From positions 62,001-126,000 of the forward strand of contig CXTY01000040.1 of the NCBI GenBank assembly GCA_001404055.1: a stretch of DNA of 64,000 bases, written 5' to 3'. Numbering within the stretch: position 1 is the first letter of the stretch; each line of letters begins with the position of its first letter. Shown here one piece after another: positions 54,683-63,667 of this stretch. The notes under the pieces are model-generated. The model was not told the DNA's origin, did not search any database, and was given only the letters and a program-made list of their open reading frames with translations. The position numbers and the translations under genes are program-made. The DNA comes from Roseibium album. Its GTDB lineage: Bacteria; Pseudomonadota; Alphaproteobacteria; Rhizobiales; Stappiaceae.

Positions 54683-55600
54683 ATGACCAAACCGCTCGAC
54701 CTGACCAGCTTCACTTCCGATCCCAAACCACTTGCTGTTGGCGAGGAGGCAGCTGAAAACTATGCTGTTGTCCGTCAAACTCTTGAGCGCATTACCAGGG
54801 ACTGGCGGGATCAGCCGACCTTGGAGCAACTGGCGAAAGAAGCCGGGCTTCAGCCCATTCAGCTACAGCGGGTTTTTTCGCGCTGGGCGGGACTGACACC
54901 CAAGCAGTTTCTTCAGGCAATAACGCTGGATCATGCCAAATCCCTCTTGCGCGAGTCTGCAAGCGTGCTGGATGCGTCTTATGAAGTCGGCCTTTCCGGA
55001 TCCTCCCGTTTGCACGATTTGTTTGTCACCCATGAGGCCATGACCCCGGGCGACTATCGCAACCGGGGTGGTGGCCTGAAGATCTTTTATGGGTTTCACC
55101 CCTCTCCGTTTGGACAGGTGCTTGTAATGGCAACCGACAAGGGTCTGGCAGGGCTCGGCTTTGCAGATCCGGGTGAAGAAAACGCAGCGCTTGAAGACAT
55201 GTGTCACCGTTGGCCAGCAGCCGAATATGTCCAGGACCAGGGTGCTACGGCCTGTTATGCGCAACGCGTGTTCGACCCTGGAAATTGGCAGCAGGACCAG
55301 CCACTCAATATCGTCATGATTGGGACAGATTTTGAAATCCGGGTCTGGCAGACGCTTTTGAGAATTCCAATGGGTCAGGCAACGACCTATTCCGATATTG
55401 CTGCCAGTCTGGGTAATCCCAAAGCCTCACGGGCGGTCGGAACAGCAGTTGGCCGCAATCCCATCTCGTTTGTTGTCCCCTGCCACCGCGTGCTTGCAAA
55501 AGGCGGCAAACTTGGCGGCTACCATTGGGGACTGACCCGCAAACGCGCAATTCTCGGATGGGAAAGCGGGTTGTCCGGTCCGGTTCTGGATTGTGTTTAG
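54683..55600 (+). CDS. AraC-HTH / O6-methylguanine-DNA methyltransferase fusion (Ada-like)
   Basis: A 305-residue protein combining an AraC-type HTH (~25-115, LEQLAKEAGLQPIQLQRVFSRWAGLTPKQFLQ) with an Ogt domain (~135-300). The latter has the alkyl-acceptor Cys in VVPCHRVLAKGGKLGGYHWGL and the DNA-binding Arg in NPKASRAVGTAVGRNP. It lacks the N-terminal zinc-cysteine domain of E. coli Ada, so it can repair O6-alkylguanine but not sense methylphosphotriesters through that route. ATG 54683 is the start; the longer frame from 54596 is unsupported. Confidence 0.92.
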   Translation: MTKPLDLTSFTSDPKPLAVGEEAAENYAVVRQTLERITRDWRDQPTLEQLAKEAGLQPIQLQRVFSRWAGLTPKQFLQAITLDHAKSLLRESASVLDASYEVGLSGSSRLHDLFVTHEAMTPGDYRNRGGGLKIFYGFHPSPFGQVLVMATDKGLAGLGFADPGEENAALEDMCHRWPAAEYVQDQGATACYAQRVFDPGNWQQDQPLNIVMIGTDFEIRVWQTLLRIPMGQATTYSDIAASLGNPKASRAVGTAVGRNPISFVVPCHRVLAKGGKLGGYHWGLTRKRAILGWESGLSGPVLDCV

Positions 55601-55650
55601 GCAAGGGTGCATTTCGGGACTGAATTGCGATCCTTTGATGCACCCCGCCG

Positions 55651-55712
55651 CCCCGGTCTTGAACCGGGGCCAAGATGCCTGGTGGGAACAGGTCCCGGCT
55701 CAAGGCCGGGAC
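55651..55712. repeat. Paired GC-rich hairpins (same element as at 7984-8060)
   Basis: Two hairpins with 5-base loops, CCCCGGT/ACCGGGG (55651-55669) and GTCCCGGC/GCCGGGAC (55692-55712), lie between two convergent genes. The second has exactly the same 8-bp arms as 7984-8004. It looks like a dispersed extragenic repeat that may also protect or end the two transcripts. Confidence 0.78.
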
Positions 55713-55734
55713 AGCGCAGAGGAAGTACGAAGCC

Positions 55735-56997
55735 TCAGTGAACAGGCCCGGCTGGCATTGCGTAATTGCCAGTGATTTCCCAGCCATATGCTGTAATCCG
55801 TTCAGCTGCCATGGGCGTCAGGTCCCCGGTGATCAGAAAATCAACGCCTGACGGTGGAAACGGCAACCCGCCCAGTCCTTCGTGCATGTTTGAGAACGTC
55901 TGGGCCACAGTCTTCGTCCAGGAGACCATATCAAGAGGCAAGACAATCGCCGCCAGTCCGTCCGATCGCAGGGCAACGGGAACGCCCCCAACATTCTTGA
56001 TCTGGCTAAGACCTGAAACAGTCCGGTTATAGGTTTCAAGCAACACCACGCGCCGGAGCTGAAAATAGGCGATATCCCGGCTTTCGGCGTCTGCGGCCTT
56101 GGAGGCGATCAGATCCAGATCCTGCACGTCCGGCATCGCCTGGAGCTGATAGGCAATCGCCGCTTTTTCTGAAATCGTATAAAACGGGTTGGCAGCAAAT
56201 CTGGAAATCGTTTTTTCCGAAACACCCGCGTTTCTGAATGTTGCGGAAGTCCTTTCCTGCAACTCTGCTGGCGAGCTGTCCACGATCACTGTTCGAAAAT
56301 TATCCGCCGTGCGTGCCGCATTCACGATGATACCGCCTGGGATCAGTGCGGTAATGGCGCTGACAGTCCAGTTGCCAGCGGTCGTGACGCTCGCTGTTTC
56401 ATCCAACTTTTCTGAGAGCGGTTTGTAAAATGTATAGGGATCGGCTCCAAGTTCTACTGCCAGTTCGCGTTTCGCGCGCGCCTGGCCAGTGATGGAGGCT
56501 GCAATCTCGCTTGCAGAGCCGCCCTTTCCGGTTACGGCCGCTTCGACGCCCTTGCCAAGTCGGCCGAACATACGGCCGACACCAGATACAGTGTTTTTTG
56601 CTGTACCAACGGGGTCTTTGACACTGCTTTCAACAAATTCAACCGGTTTCATTGCCGCCTGTTTCAGGCCATCGACGAAATTTGCATCGTTTTTCAAGCT
56701 TTCCAGCGCGACCAAAACCTTGATTTCGGCAAGTCTCAGTTTCAGAAGCCCGTCACCCTCGATACGTTCAACGCCCAGATCCGTTTGCAGTTCGTAAATC
56801 CGCAGAAACCCGTCACTACGGACAGGTGACAAGACAGCATAACCCGGTCCTAGCTGCTTGCCGTCCAGAACAACCGAAGGATCCTGTTCCGGAGGTGTTT
56901 CGTACTGTTCAGATAGCGTCAACGCCGGCGCAACTGAGAAAAGAACGCCAGCAAGAAGTCCGGCAATTCCAACTGGCAGTTTTGATTTCCAGCGCAT
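55735..56997 (-). CDS. Secreted or envelope protein of unknown function
   Basis: A 420-residue protein. ATG 56997 has GGGAG eight bases upstream; the frame continues to 57195, but that part overlaps folC in another frame. A signal peptide or N-terminal membrane helix (LPVGIAGLLAGVLFSVAPALT) is followed by a soluble region with helical Gly/Ala segments (VKDPVGTAKNTVSGVGRMFGRLGKG; ITALIPGGIIVNAARTADNFR) and several aromatic blocks near the C-terminus (DIAYFQLRRVVLLETYNRTVSG). I recognise no catalytic motif. It lies 35 bases after folC, probably in the same transcript. Confidence 0.78.
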   Translation of the reverse strand: MRWKSKLPVGIAGLLAGVLFSVAPALTLSEQYETPPEQDPSVVLDGKQLGPGYAVLSPVRSDGFLRIYELQTDLGVERIEGDGLLKLRLAEIKVLVALESLKNDANFVDGLKQAAMKPVEFVESSVKDPVGTAKNTVSGVGRMFGRLGKGVEAAVTGKGGSASEIAASITGQARAKRELAVELGADPYTFYKPLSEKLDETASVTTAGNWTVSAITALIPGGIIVNAARTADNFRTVIVDSSPAELQERTSATFRNAGVSEKTISRFAANPFYTISEKAAIAYQLQAMPDVQDLDLIASKAADAESRDIAYFQLRRVVLLETYNRTVSGLSQIKNVGGVPVALRSDGLAAIVLPLDMVSWTKTVAQTFSNMHEGLGGLPFPPSGVDFLITGDLTPMAAERITAYGWEITGNYAMPAGPVH

Positions 56998-57032
56998 TGG
57001 CCAGACTCCCTCAAAAAGATGCCGGCAGGAAT

Positions 57033-58379
57033 TCAGGTCGGCACAGTTCCATTCCGCGCCAATGCCTCGCCGGCAAGATAAAGCGAACCGCAAATCAGAA
57101 TTCGCGGTGGTTCGCCATCCTTGTCCGCACAAGCTGCCACATCTGCGAGCGCTGCGTCCAGTGATTGAAACGGGGTTGCCTCCAATCCTGCGCATCGGGC
57201 GAGATCCGCGAGATCTTCAGGCGACCTCGCTGTCGTGGTCGACGTGATCGGAACAGTTCCGACATGGCGTACCAATCCGTGGAAAGGCCGGAAGAAACCC
57301 ACCGGGTCCTTGGTCGTCAACATACCGGTAACGATATAGAGCGGGCGCGGTGCGCGCTCCTCCTGTTCGCCTAAAAATTCAGCGATAGAGACACCTGCAC
57401 CGGGATTGTGGCCACCGTCCAACCAGACTTCAGCGCCTTGCGGGCAGATTTCCAACAGCGGCCCATGTGTCACCGGTTGAAGCCGTCCGGGCCAATTGAC
57501 AGATCGCAGACCTTTGGCAATTTCATCTTCGTCCGGCAACAGGCCAACAGCATCCAGAGCTGCGATGGCAAGCCCGGCGTTTGAAACCTGGTGATTGCCA
57601 CCAAGCAGCGGCAGGGGCAGATCAATCAATCCGTCTTCATCCTGGTAGGCCATCCGCCCCTGATCCAGCTGTGCGACGAAATCCTGACCACAGACCACCA
57701 GCGGTGCCCTGTTTCGAGCAGCCATGCGTTCGATAACAGGCAGAACGACATCTTCCTGCTCCGCGCAAACCACCGGGACGCCCGGTTTGATGATGCCGGC
57801 CTTTTCGGCGGCAATTACAGGCAGGTCTTCACCCAGGAATTTTTCATGGTCCATGGAAACAGGTGTGATGACACAGGCAAGAGGATCTTCGACCACATTG
57901 GTGGCGTCGAGACGTCCACCCAGTCCCACTTCCAGGAGCAGAACATCCGCTGGGTGTTCTGCAAATAACAGGAGAGCGGCGGCCGTCGTGATTTCAAAAA
58001 ACGTTATTTCTTCGCCGTCATTGGCCTCTTCGCAGCGATGAAGCGCTTCAAAAAGTTCTGGATCGGAGACAAATTTGCCATCAGCGCCAAGTCTGATGCG
58101 TTCATTGAAGGAGACGAGATGCGGCGACGTATAGACGTGGCAACGTTTTCCCGATGCTTCCAGAATTGCACGCATGGTTGCCGTCACCGAGCCTTTGCCA
58201 TTGGTTCCGGCAATGTGAATGACCGGCGGCAAAGACTTTTCAGGTGACCCGAGCGCTGCAAGAAGGCGATGCATTCGTCCCAGAGACAGATCTATCTCCT
58301 TTGGATGCAATGCCAGCAATCGGTCGAGTATTTTCGTGATTTGATCCAAGGCGCCCTCCGCGGGGTCCCATCGTCCCAT
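57033..58379 (-). CDS. folC: Folylpolyglutamate synthase / dihydrofolate synthase
   Basis: A 448-residue Mur-ligase-family enzyme that makes dihydrofolate and adds glutamates to folates. It has P-loop HIAGTNGKGSVTA, YTSPHLVSFNERIRL, EITFFEITTAAALL, LLLEVGLGGRLDATN and GGHNPGAGVS. It follows accD on the minus strand with a 108-base gap, as usual in Rhizobiales. Confidence 0.96.
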   Translation of the reverse strand: MGRWDPAEGALDQITKILDRLLALHPKEIDLSLGRMHRLLAALGSPEKSLPPVIHIAGTNGKGSVTATMRAILEASGKRCHVYTSPHLVSFNERIRLGADGKFVSDPELFEALHRCEEANDGEEITFFEITTAAALLLFAEHPADVLLLEVGLGGRLDATNVVEDPLACVITPVSMDHEKFLGEDLPVIAAEKAGIIKPGVPVVCAEQEDVVLPVIERMAARNRAPLVVCGQDFVAQLDQGRMAYQDEDGLIDLPLPLLGGNHQVSNAGLAIAALDAVGLLPDEDEIAKGLRSVNWPGRLQPVTHGPLLEICPQGAEVWLDGGHNPGAGVSIAEFLGEQEERAPRPLYIVTGMLTTKDPVGFFRPFHGLVRHVGTVPITSTTTARSPEDLADLARCAGLEATPFQSLDAALADVAACADKDGEPPRILICGSLYLAGEALARNGTVPT

Positions 58380-58487
58380 TTATGACGTCACATACGCCTT
58401 TAGGGGATGGCTGTCCGCCTGACAAGCGAACAGCTTTCAGTTTGTCAGTGATGCCGTTTTCACGACATTTTAGGGTACAAAAACCGC

Positions 58488-59450
58488 CTAGCTAGCCGCT
58501 TCAGGTTTCTTTTCTGCGTTTTCTGCAGGTTTTTCGGCTGGAGTTGCTGTCTCCGAGGCAGGCTCTTTCGGTGCTTCGAGCGCCATTTGCGGCAGCTCCA
58601 CTTCACGCTTCATCAAGATGCCACAAACCCTGGAAATCGTATCCTTCATCTCCTGACGCGGTACCACCATATCGATCATGCCGTGTTCAAGAAGATATTC
58701 TGCTGTCTGGAAGTCGTCTGGAAGTTTCTCGCGAACCGTCTGCTCAATCACGCGGCGGCCAGCGAAACCGATTTGCGCACCTGGTTCCGCAATATGAACA
58801 TCACCAAGCATTGCGTAAGAAGCAGAGACGCCACCGGTCGTCGGATTGGTCAAGACAACAATATAAGGCAAACCTGCTTCGCGCAGCATCTGGATGCCGA
58901 CCGTCGTGCGTGGCATCTGCATCAGCGACAAGATGCCTTCCTGCATTCTGGCGCCGCCTGACGCGGCGAACATCACAAACGGTGTCTTGTCCTCAACGGC
59001 TTTCAACATGCCTTCCAGGATAGCTTCGCCGACAGCCATGCCCAAAGAACCGCCAACGAAGGAAAAATCCTGCACGGCAACCGTGAACTTCATGCGATTG
59101 ACGTCGCCCTGAGCCACATGAACGGCCTCGTTTTCTCCAGTCTTGGAGCGGGCATCTTTCATGCGTTCAGTGTAACGCTTGCTGTCCCGGAATTTCAGCG
59201 GATCAGCCTGGACTTCTGGTGTTTCGAGAGGCGTGTACTTGCCATCATCGAAAAAGGACTCCAAGCGTTTGCGCGCCGGAATACGCATATGGTGACCAGA
59301 GTTCGGGATGACCCAGAGGTTCGCCTCCAGATCCCGGTGAAATACCATCTCACCGGTTTCAGGGCACTTGATCCAGAGGTTTTCCGGAACTTCGCGCTTT
59401 TTCCAAAGATCGCGGATCTTCGGGCGTACGATTGTATTGATCCAGTTCAC
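58488..59450 (-). CDS. accD: Acetyl-CoA carboxylase carboxyltransferase subunit beta
   Basis: A 320-residue subunit that, with AccA, transfers CO2 from biotin to acetyl-CoA to give malonyl-CoA. The crotonase-like core is intact ([59 protein letters not shown]). The N-terminal zinc ribbon is lost: only Cys29 remains, and the other three positions are Thr32, Ile48 and Ser51. From memory this is shared by Rhizobiales AccD. A ~35-residue Glu/Ala/Pro tail ends the protein. The GTG 59450 start gives [10 protein letters not shown]. Confidence 0.96.
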   Translation of the reverse strand: MNWINTIVRPKIRDLWKKREVPENLWIKCPETGEMVFHRDLEANLWVIPNSGHHMRIPARKRLESFFDDGKYTPLETPEVQADPLKFRDSKRYTERMKDARSKTGENEAVHVAQGDVNRMKFTVAVQDFSFVGGSLGMAVGEAILEGMLKAVEDKTPFVMFAASGGARMQEGILSLMQMPRTTVGIQMLREAGLPYIVVLTNPTTGGVSASYAMLGDVHIAEPGAQIGFAGRRVIEQTVREKLPDDFQTAEYLLEHGMIDMVVPRQEMKDTISRVCGILMKREVELPQMALEAPKEPASETATPAEKPAENAEKKPEAAS

Positions 59451-59531
59451 GTCGAACGTGTCCGTTTACTCGAGTTACCTAACAGCGGAGATATGGTGTC
59501 CGCCAAAATTCCGTCAATTCAAGCCGCCCGA

Positions 59532-60365
59532 TTAAGTTGTGCGGGCCCGAGCGCAGCCAGAGGCAAGGTCTGCAACAACCGCGGAAACGGCCTGAACCGT
59601 TTTGTCCGTTGCTTTGCCAGCCTCGTCAAGGCTGTCCCGAATGGCGTTTACCAGGACCGAGCCGACAACCACGCCATCCGCGTCCTTGCCGATTTCAGCC
59701 GCCTGTTCGGCCGTCTTCACACCGAACCCAACCGCAACCGGCAGATCCGTATGACCCTTGATGCGGTTGACTGCAGCTGTTACCCGGCCAGTATCGGAAA
59801 TATTGGCACCGGTAATGCCTGTCACCGAAACGTAATAGACGAAACCGGACGTGTTGGCCAGAACGGCCGGAAGGCGCTTGTCGTCTGTTGTCGGGGTTGC
59901 GAGCCGAATGAAGTTCAGTCCTGCGTCCATGGCCGGAATGCACAATTCATCGTCGGCTTCCGCTGGAATATCAACGATAATAAACCCGTCAACACCGGCA
60001 TCCTTGGCAACCTGAATGAATTTCTCGGGTTCGCGGATATAAATTGGGTTGTAATATCCCATCAAAATGATGGGCGTATCCGGATCCTGTTTCCTAAAAT
60101 TCCGTACCATGTCCAGCGTTTTGTCCATGGTGTGACCGGCCGCCAGCGCGCGCTGATTGGCGAGCTGGATCGGAATGCCTTCCGCCATCGGGTCGGAAAA
60201 GGGCATTCCGAGCTCAATCACATCCGCGCCAGCGGCTGGAAGAGCGTTCAAGACGGCTTGTGATGTCTGCAGATCGGGATCACCTGCGGTGACAAATGTG
60301 ACCAAGGCTGGTCTGCCGGCTTCCGCACAGGCTTTAAAACGGCGATCGATACGCGTTTCCGTCAT
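59532..60365 (-). CDS. trpA: Tryptophan synthase alpha subunit
   Basis: A 277-residue TIM barrel that releases indole from indole-3-glycerol phosphate for TrpB. It has [13 protein letters not shown], catalytic Glu in [16 protein letters not shown], catalytic Asp in [23 protein letters not shown] and GVVVGSVLV. It lies 81 bases before accD. Unlike the usual trpBA order with adjacent genes, it is separated from trpB by about 830 bases holding two small genes. Confidence 0.96.
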   Translation of the reverse strand: MTETRIDRRFKACAEAGRPALVTFVTAGDPDLQTSQAVLNALPAAGADVIELGMPFSDPMAEGIPIQLANQRALAAGHTMDKTLDMVRNFRKQDPDTPIILMGYYNPIYIREPEKFIQVAKDAGVDGFIIVDIPAEADDELCIPAMDAGLNFIRLATPTTDDKRLPAVLANTSGFVYYVSVTGITGANISDTGRVTAAVNRIKGHTDLPVAVGFGVKTAEQAAEIGKDADGVVVGSVLVNAIRDSLDEAGKATDKTVQAVSAVVADLASGCARARTT

Positions 60366-60517
60366 ACAGCTCTACCCCTGCCGCCAATGAGGCGGCCCTG
60401 CTTTAAAATTGAACTCAAAGCGGTGTAGGGGAGCGGACAAGCTTATGTCAATCGAAGAACGCCGGATAATGAAGAGAAGCCTGCATCGAAAGGCTCAATC
60501 ATGAATATCCGTTTCAA

Positions 60518-60688
60518 TCAACGGCGCTTGAAATGTTTGTTGAAAGCGTAGTTGGCAATTTCGTTCCGCTGAAGACCCATTCCGGCCAGTTCTGCGTCGC
60601 CCATGTGGTTCATACGCTCGATTTCATTGGCAGCGCGCCGTGCTTTTCTTACGTCGCGAACAAAACCAGTCACAATATCGAAGTTCAT
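60518..60688 (-). CDS. DUF1127 small basic protein (56 aa)
   Basis: A 56-residue protein read on the minus strand, beginning MNFDIVTGFVRDVRKARRAAN and ending AFNKHFKRR. The segment ERMNHMGDAELAGMGLQRNEIAN follows the DUF1127 pattern (R..EL..L.D.eL.diGl.R..I). AGGAAG lies four bases before the ATG. In Agrobacterium and relatives such small Arg-rich proteins influence phosphate, carbon and RNA metabolism (known for homologues). It sits in the gap between trpA and trpB on the same strand. It is too short for standard ORF cut-offs and easily missed. Confidence 0.82.
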   Translation of the reverse strand: MNFDIVTGFVRDVRKARRAANEIERMNHMGDAELAGMGLQRNEIANYAFNKHFKRR

Positions 60689-60856
60689 TTTTCTTCCTTT
60701 CTGAATGCCAGATAGAAGCAGGGAGCACGTTTGCTCGAAACTCCTGAACCAAATCTAGTCAAATGGCCCGCAACGACAACAGACATGATTGCAATGCAGC
60801 AATGCTCAAAACGACTAACTCGTATACAGATGTATGCAATTTTTCCGCCTATAAAT

Positions 60857-60871
60857 GTGCACAAAGTGCAC
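60857..60871. promoter_or_regulatory. Palindromic candidate operator GTGCAC-AAA-GTGCAC
   Basis: Two GTGCAC hexamers spaced by three bases lie in an AT-rich 226-base divergent gap between the DUF1127 gene and the small gene at 60915. The position, 44 bases before a start with a good SD, suits a regulator-binding site. The regulator is unknown. Confidence 0.45.
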
Positions 60872-60914
60872 TTATATTGCTAATTTGTATTTATAAGAAA
60901 AATAAGGAGCAAAA

Positions 60915-61133
60915 TTGGCCCATTCTCTCTTCGAACCAACGCCAGTGCCTGTAGTCGAAAGGCTCTGGAACCATGTGCGAACTTTGGACATTGCTCTGCA
61001 AGCTCGTGCAACCCAGACACCCTGCCATGACAATGACGCTGATCAGGCGATGAAATGTGAGGTGAAGCTGCTGGACGCCAGAGGTCGGCAACACCTATTG
61101 CGGGAAATCTTGACGAACAAGCCCATCAAATAA
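60915..61133 (+). CDS. Small protein of unknown function (72 aa)
   Basis: A 72-residue frame starting at TTG 60915, with AAGGAG exactly five bases upstream. It ends four bases before a strong terminator stem (61137), so promoter region, SD, frame and terminator form a complete small gene on the plus strand inside a minus-strand trp block. The protein (MAHSLFEPTPVPVVERLWNH ... REILTNKPIK) is probably cytoplasmic, with two Cys and a helix at VVERLWNHVRTLDIALQARA. I recognise no family. The overlapping minus-strand frame 60891-61094 has no comparable signals. Confidence 0.7.
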   Translation: MAHSLFEPTPVPVVERLWNHVRTLDIALQARATQTPCHDNDADQAMKCEVKLLDARGRQHLLREILTNKPIK

Positions 61134-61136
61134 AAG

Positions 61137-61168
61137 AAAGCCGTGCGCTTTAGTAAGCGCACGGCTTT
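61137..61168. terminator. Strong bidirectional terminator (14-bp perfect stem)
   Basis: AAAGCCGTGCGCTT (61137-61150), loop TAGT, and AAGCGCACGGCTTT (61155-61168) form a perfect stem with A/T ends. It closes the small plus-strand gene and also lies 26 bases after the trpB stop on the minus strand, so trpB transcripts probably end here and trpA needs its own or a read-through promoter. Confidence 0.92.
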
Positions 61169-61193
61169 GTTCAATTCAATTTGGCTATCTTAT

Positions 61194-62408
61194 TTAGAGA
61201 TCAAATCCCAGCATCTCACCAACCGCGAACACATCCTTGTCGCCGCGACCGCAAAGATTCATGACCAGGATCTGGTCCTTGTCCATCTGAGGCGCCAGTT
61301 TGACCACATGCGCAAGAGCGTGCGCAGGTTCAAGCGCAGGGATAATACCCTCAACCCGTGTCAGAAGCTGGAACGCTTCGAGTGCTTCGGTATCCATCAC
61401 GGGTACATAATCAACACGGCCGATATCCTTCAGCCAGGAATGTTCCGGCCCGATGCCCGGATAATCGAGACCCGCTGAAATCGAGTGCCCCTCCAGGATC
61501 TGACCATCATCATCCTGAAGAAGGAACGTGCGGTTACCATGCAGAACACCTGGTTTCCCGGCCGTAAGCGATGCGCAATGCTCATCGCCTTCAAGGCCAT
61601 GCCCGCCCGCTTCCACGCCGTAGATCTTCACATCCTTGTCGTCCAGGAACGGGTGGAACAGACCAATCGCGTTTGAGCCACCACCAACAGCTGCAACCAG
61701 CGCATCCGGCAAACGGCCTTCGGCTTCCATCATCTGCTCACGCAGTTCCTTGCCGATCACGGACTGAAAATCACGCACCATTTCCGGATAAGGATGCGGG
61801 CCGGCAGCAGTACCGATCAGGTAATAAGTGTCATCGACGTTGGTCACCCAGTCACGCAGGGCTTCGTTCATCGCGTCCTTGAGCGTGCCTGCACCGGCTG
61901 TCACCGGAACGATTTCAGCACCCAGAAGCTTCATCCGAAATACATTCGGCTTTTGGCGCTCGACGTCCGTTGCCCCCATGTAAACCACGCAAGGCAGTCC
62001 AAAGCGGGCGCAAACCGTGGCCGTTGCCACACCATGCTGCCCAGCGCCGGTTTCCGCAATGATCCGCGTTTTACCCATGCGCTTGGCAAGAAGGATCTGG
62101 CCAAGACAATTGTTGATCTTGTGAGAACCCGTATGGTTCAGCTCGTCGCGCTTGAAATAGATCTTCGCACCGCCGAGTTCTTCCGTTAGGCGCTCGGCAA
62201 AATAGAGCGGCGAGGGTCGCCCGGTGTAGTGCTTGTTCAGCGTTTCAATTTCGCCCAGAAACTCAGGGTCATTCTTGGCGTCTTTATAGTGCTGCTCAAG
62301 ATCAAGGATCAGCGGCATCAGGGTTTCAGCGACATAGCGGCCACCAAAAATGCCGAAATGCCCGCGATCGTCCGGACCGGTCCGGATGCTGTTCGCCATA
62401 TCGTTCAC
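61194..62408 (-). CDS. trpB: Tryptophan synthase beta subunit
   Basis: A 404-residue PLP enzyme that joins indole and serine to tryptophan. It has [14 protein letters not shown], the PLP lysine Lys97 in [37 protein letters not shown] and the [16 protein letters not shown] loop. The start is GTG 62408, with AAGGAG seven bases upstream; ATG 62399 is in frame. It follows trpF by 24 bases. A strong terminator follows. Confidence 0.97.
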   Translation of the reverse strand: MNDMANSIRTGPDDRGHFGIFGGRYVAETLMPLILDLEQHYKDAKNDPEFLGEIETLNKHYTGRPSPLYFAERLTEELGGAKIYFKRDELNHTGSHKINNCLGQILLAKRMGKTRIIAETGAGQHGVATATVCARFGLPCVVYMGATDVERQKPNVFRMKLLGAEIVPVTAGAGTLKDAMNEALRDWVTNVDDTYYLIGTAAGPHPYPEMVRDFQSVIGKELREQMMEAEGRLPDALVAAVGGGSNAIGLFHPFLDDKDVKIYGVEAGGHGLEGDEHCASLTAGKPGVLHGNRTFLLQDDDGQILEGHSISAGLDYPGIGPEHSWLKDIGRVDYVPVMDTEALEAFQLLTRVEGIIPALEPAHALAHVVKLAPQMDKDQILVMNLCGRGDKDVFAVGEMLGFDL

Positions 62409-62432
62409 GCGTATACTCCTTAAACCCGGAAA

Positions 62433-63077
62433 TCAGGCGCTTTTGACCGCTGCCATAAAAGCGCGAATAAGTTCGTTGTCCTTGACGCCTTTATCCCGCT
62501 CGACACCAGATGAGACATCAACAGCCTTCGTGCCGCTCAACCGGATGGCTTCTGCAACATTTGAGGGATCCAGCCCCCCGGAAAGCATGAAGGGCTTCTT
62601 CAGGTCAAGATCTTTCAACAGTTCCCAGTCATAGGAGACACCATTTCCGCCCGGCAGGTCAGACCCTGCCGGCGGTTTGGCGTCGAACAGGATGCTGTCG
62701 GCAACAATGGAATAATAGATCGCCTTTTCCAGATCCGCCTTTTCTGAAACAGACACCGCTTTCATGACCCTGGTGCCCTGCATCACCTTCGCAGCGGCGC
62801 AGGCTTCCGGTGTTTCGTCGCCGTGAAACTGGAATGTATCGGGGTTCACGAGTTCCTTTATCCGCGACAGCCCGTCCAGATCCATGTTCACGGTAACCGC
62901 AACGATCTCCGCCTTCCCACGGGCCATGTCAGCCAGCTTGCACGCCTGACTGAGCGAAACGTGTCGCGGGCTTTTTGGAAAGAACATCAGCCCGACCATG
63001 TCCGCACCGGCATCCAGTGCAGCTTCCATGGTGTCTTCAGTCGACAGACCGCAGATTTTGACTTGTATCTCAGACAT
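62433..63077 (-). CDS. trpF: Phosphoribosylanthranilate isomerase
   Basis: A 214-residue TIM barrel for the third step of tryptophan synthesis. It has VKICGLSTEDTMEAALDAGADMVGLMFFPKSPRHVS with the catalytic Cys, FQFHGDETPE, ILFDAKPP (catalytic Asp) and MLSGGLDPSNVAEAI with AVDVSSGVE. It is first in the minus-strand trp block. Confidence 0.96.
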   Translation of the reverse strand: MSEIQVKICGLSTEDTMEAALDAGADMVGLMFFPKSPRHVSLSQACKLADMARGKAEIVAVTVNMDLDGLSRIKELVNPDTFQFHGDETPEACAAAKVMQGTRVMKAVSVSEKADLEKAIYYSIVADSILFDAKPPAGSDLPGGNGVSYDWELLKDLDLKKPFMLSGGLDPSNVAEAIRLSGTKAVDVSSGVERDKGVKDNELIRAFMAAVKSA

Positions 63078-63210
63078 GATCTCAGGGTATCGCTGGTGAG
63101 GCGGGGTTTGTCAAAAGGGGAATTTGATTTACCGTCCGTTCAATTCAAGCCTCTTGCCGCTCAACCAACGGAATTGCATTGCGAGAGCGAAAGCGACCTT
63201 GGTGAAAAAC

Positions 63211-63498
63211 TCATTGATTAAACGCCCGATAGAGATCGTTCCAATCGGAATTCATTTGTTCGATCAAGTCGAACTTCCACTGACACCGCCATCGTTTAAT
63301 TTGCTTTTCACGCTTGATAGCTGAATCGATCTCTTGATGGGTTTCATACCAGACCAAGGATTTCACACCGTATCGTTCAGAGAACCCTTCTATCAACCCT
63401 TCGCGGTGCTCATAAATCCTGCGAGCAAGGTCAGTCGTCACACCTGTGTAGAGCGTATCGTACGGACGAGACGCGAGAATGTAGACCCAGGCGGTCAA
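63211..63498 (-). CDS. GIY-YIG nuclease superfamily protein (UPF0213-like)
   Basis: A 95-residue single-domain GIY-YIG protein: WVYILASRPYDTLYTGVTTDLARRIYEHR carries the GVY/YTG tyrosines and catalytic Arg, followed by GVKSLVWYE and AIKREKQIKRW. The start is TTG 63498, with AAGGAG six bases upstream; the frame is open to 63573, but that part is translated dispersed repeat. Such small proteins are common in Alphaproteobacteria next to repeats, with unclear DNA-processing roles. Confidence 0.88.
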   Translation of the reverse strand: MTAWVYILASRPYDTLYTGVTTDLARRIYEHREGLIEGFSERYGVKSLVWYETHQEIDSAIKREKQIKRWRCQWKFDLIEQMNSDWNDLYRAFNQ

Positions 63499-63561
63499 CC
63501 ACAACTCCTTATGCAAACTACCGCTTCGGCTCCCCGATCGCGGATCTTCGCTCTGCTGCGT

Positions 63562-63633
63562 CCGGGATGACAAAAAAGAAAGTCCAATGAACTATCAATC
63601 GTCATCCCGGCCAAACGAAGTGCGAGCCGGGAC
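63562..63633. repeat. Inverted repeat related to the dispersed GC-rich element
   Basis: CCGGGATGAC (63562-63571) and GTCATCCCGG (63602-63611) are exact inverse copies, and TCCCGGC/GCCGGGA (63606-63612, 63627-63633) forms a further stem. The sequence fills the gap between the GIY-YIG and malic enzyme genes and shares its core with the hairpins at 8.0 and 55.7 kb. Confidence 0.7.
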
Positions 63634-63667
63634 CGGAGAGCCCAAGATTTTGAAATCTAGGGTCATT

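Noticed and set aside
59118-60263. 381-residue open frame antisense to accD and trpA
   Set aside because: It spans parts of two certain genes and the gap between them, with no domain or start signal.
60763-60954. 63-residue plus-strand frame in the trpB-trpA gap
   Set aside because: It has no SD, a Cys/Asn-rich random composition, and overlaps the candidate operator and the start of the better-supported 60915 gene.
60891-61094. 67-residue minus-strand frame opposite the 72-residue small gene
   Set aside because: It lacks an SD and terminator match, whereas the plus-strand frame has both.
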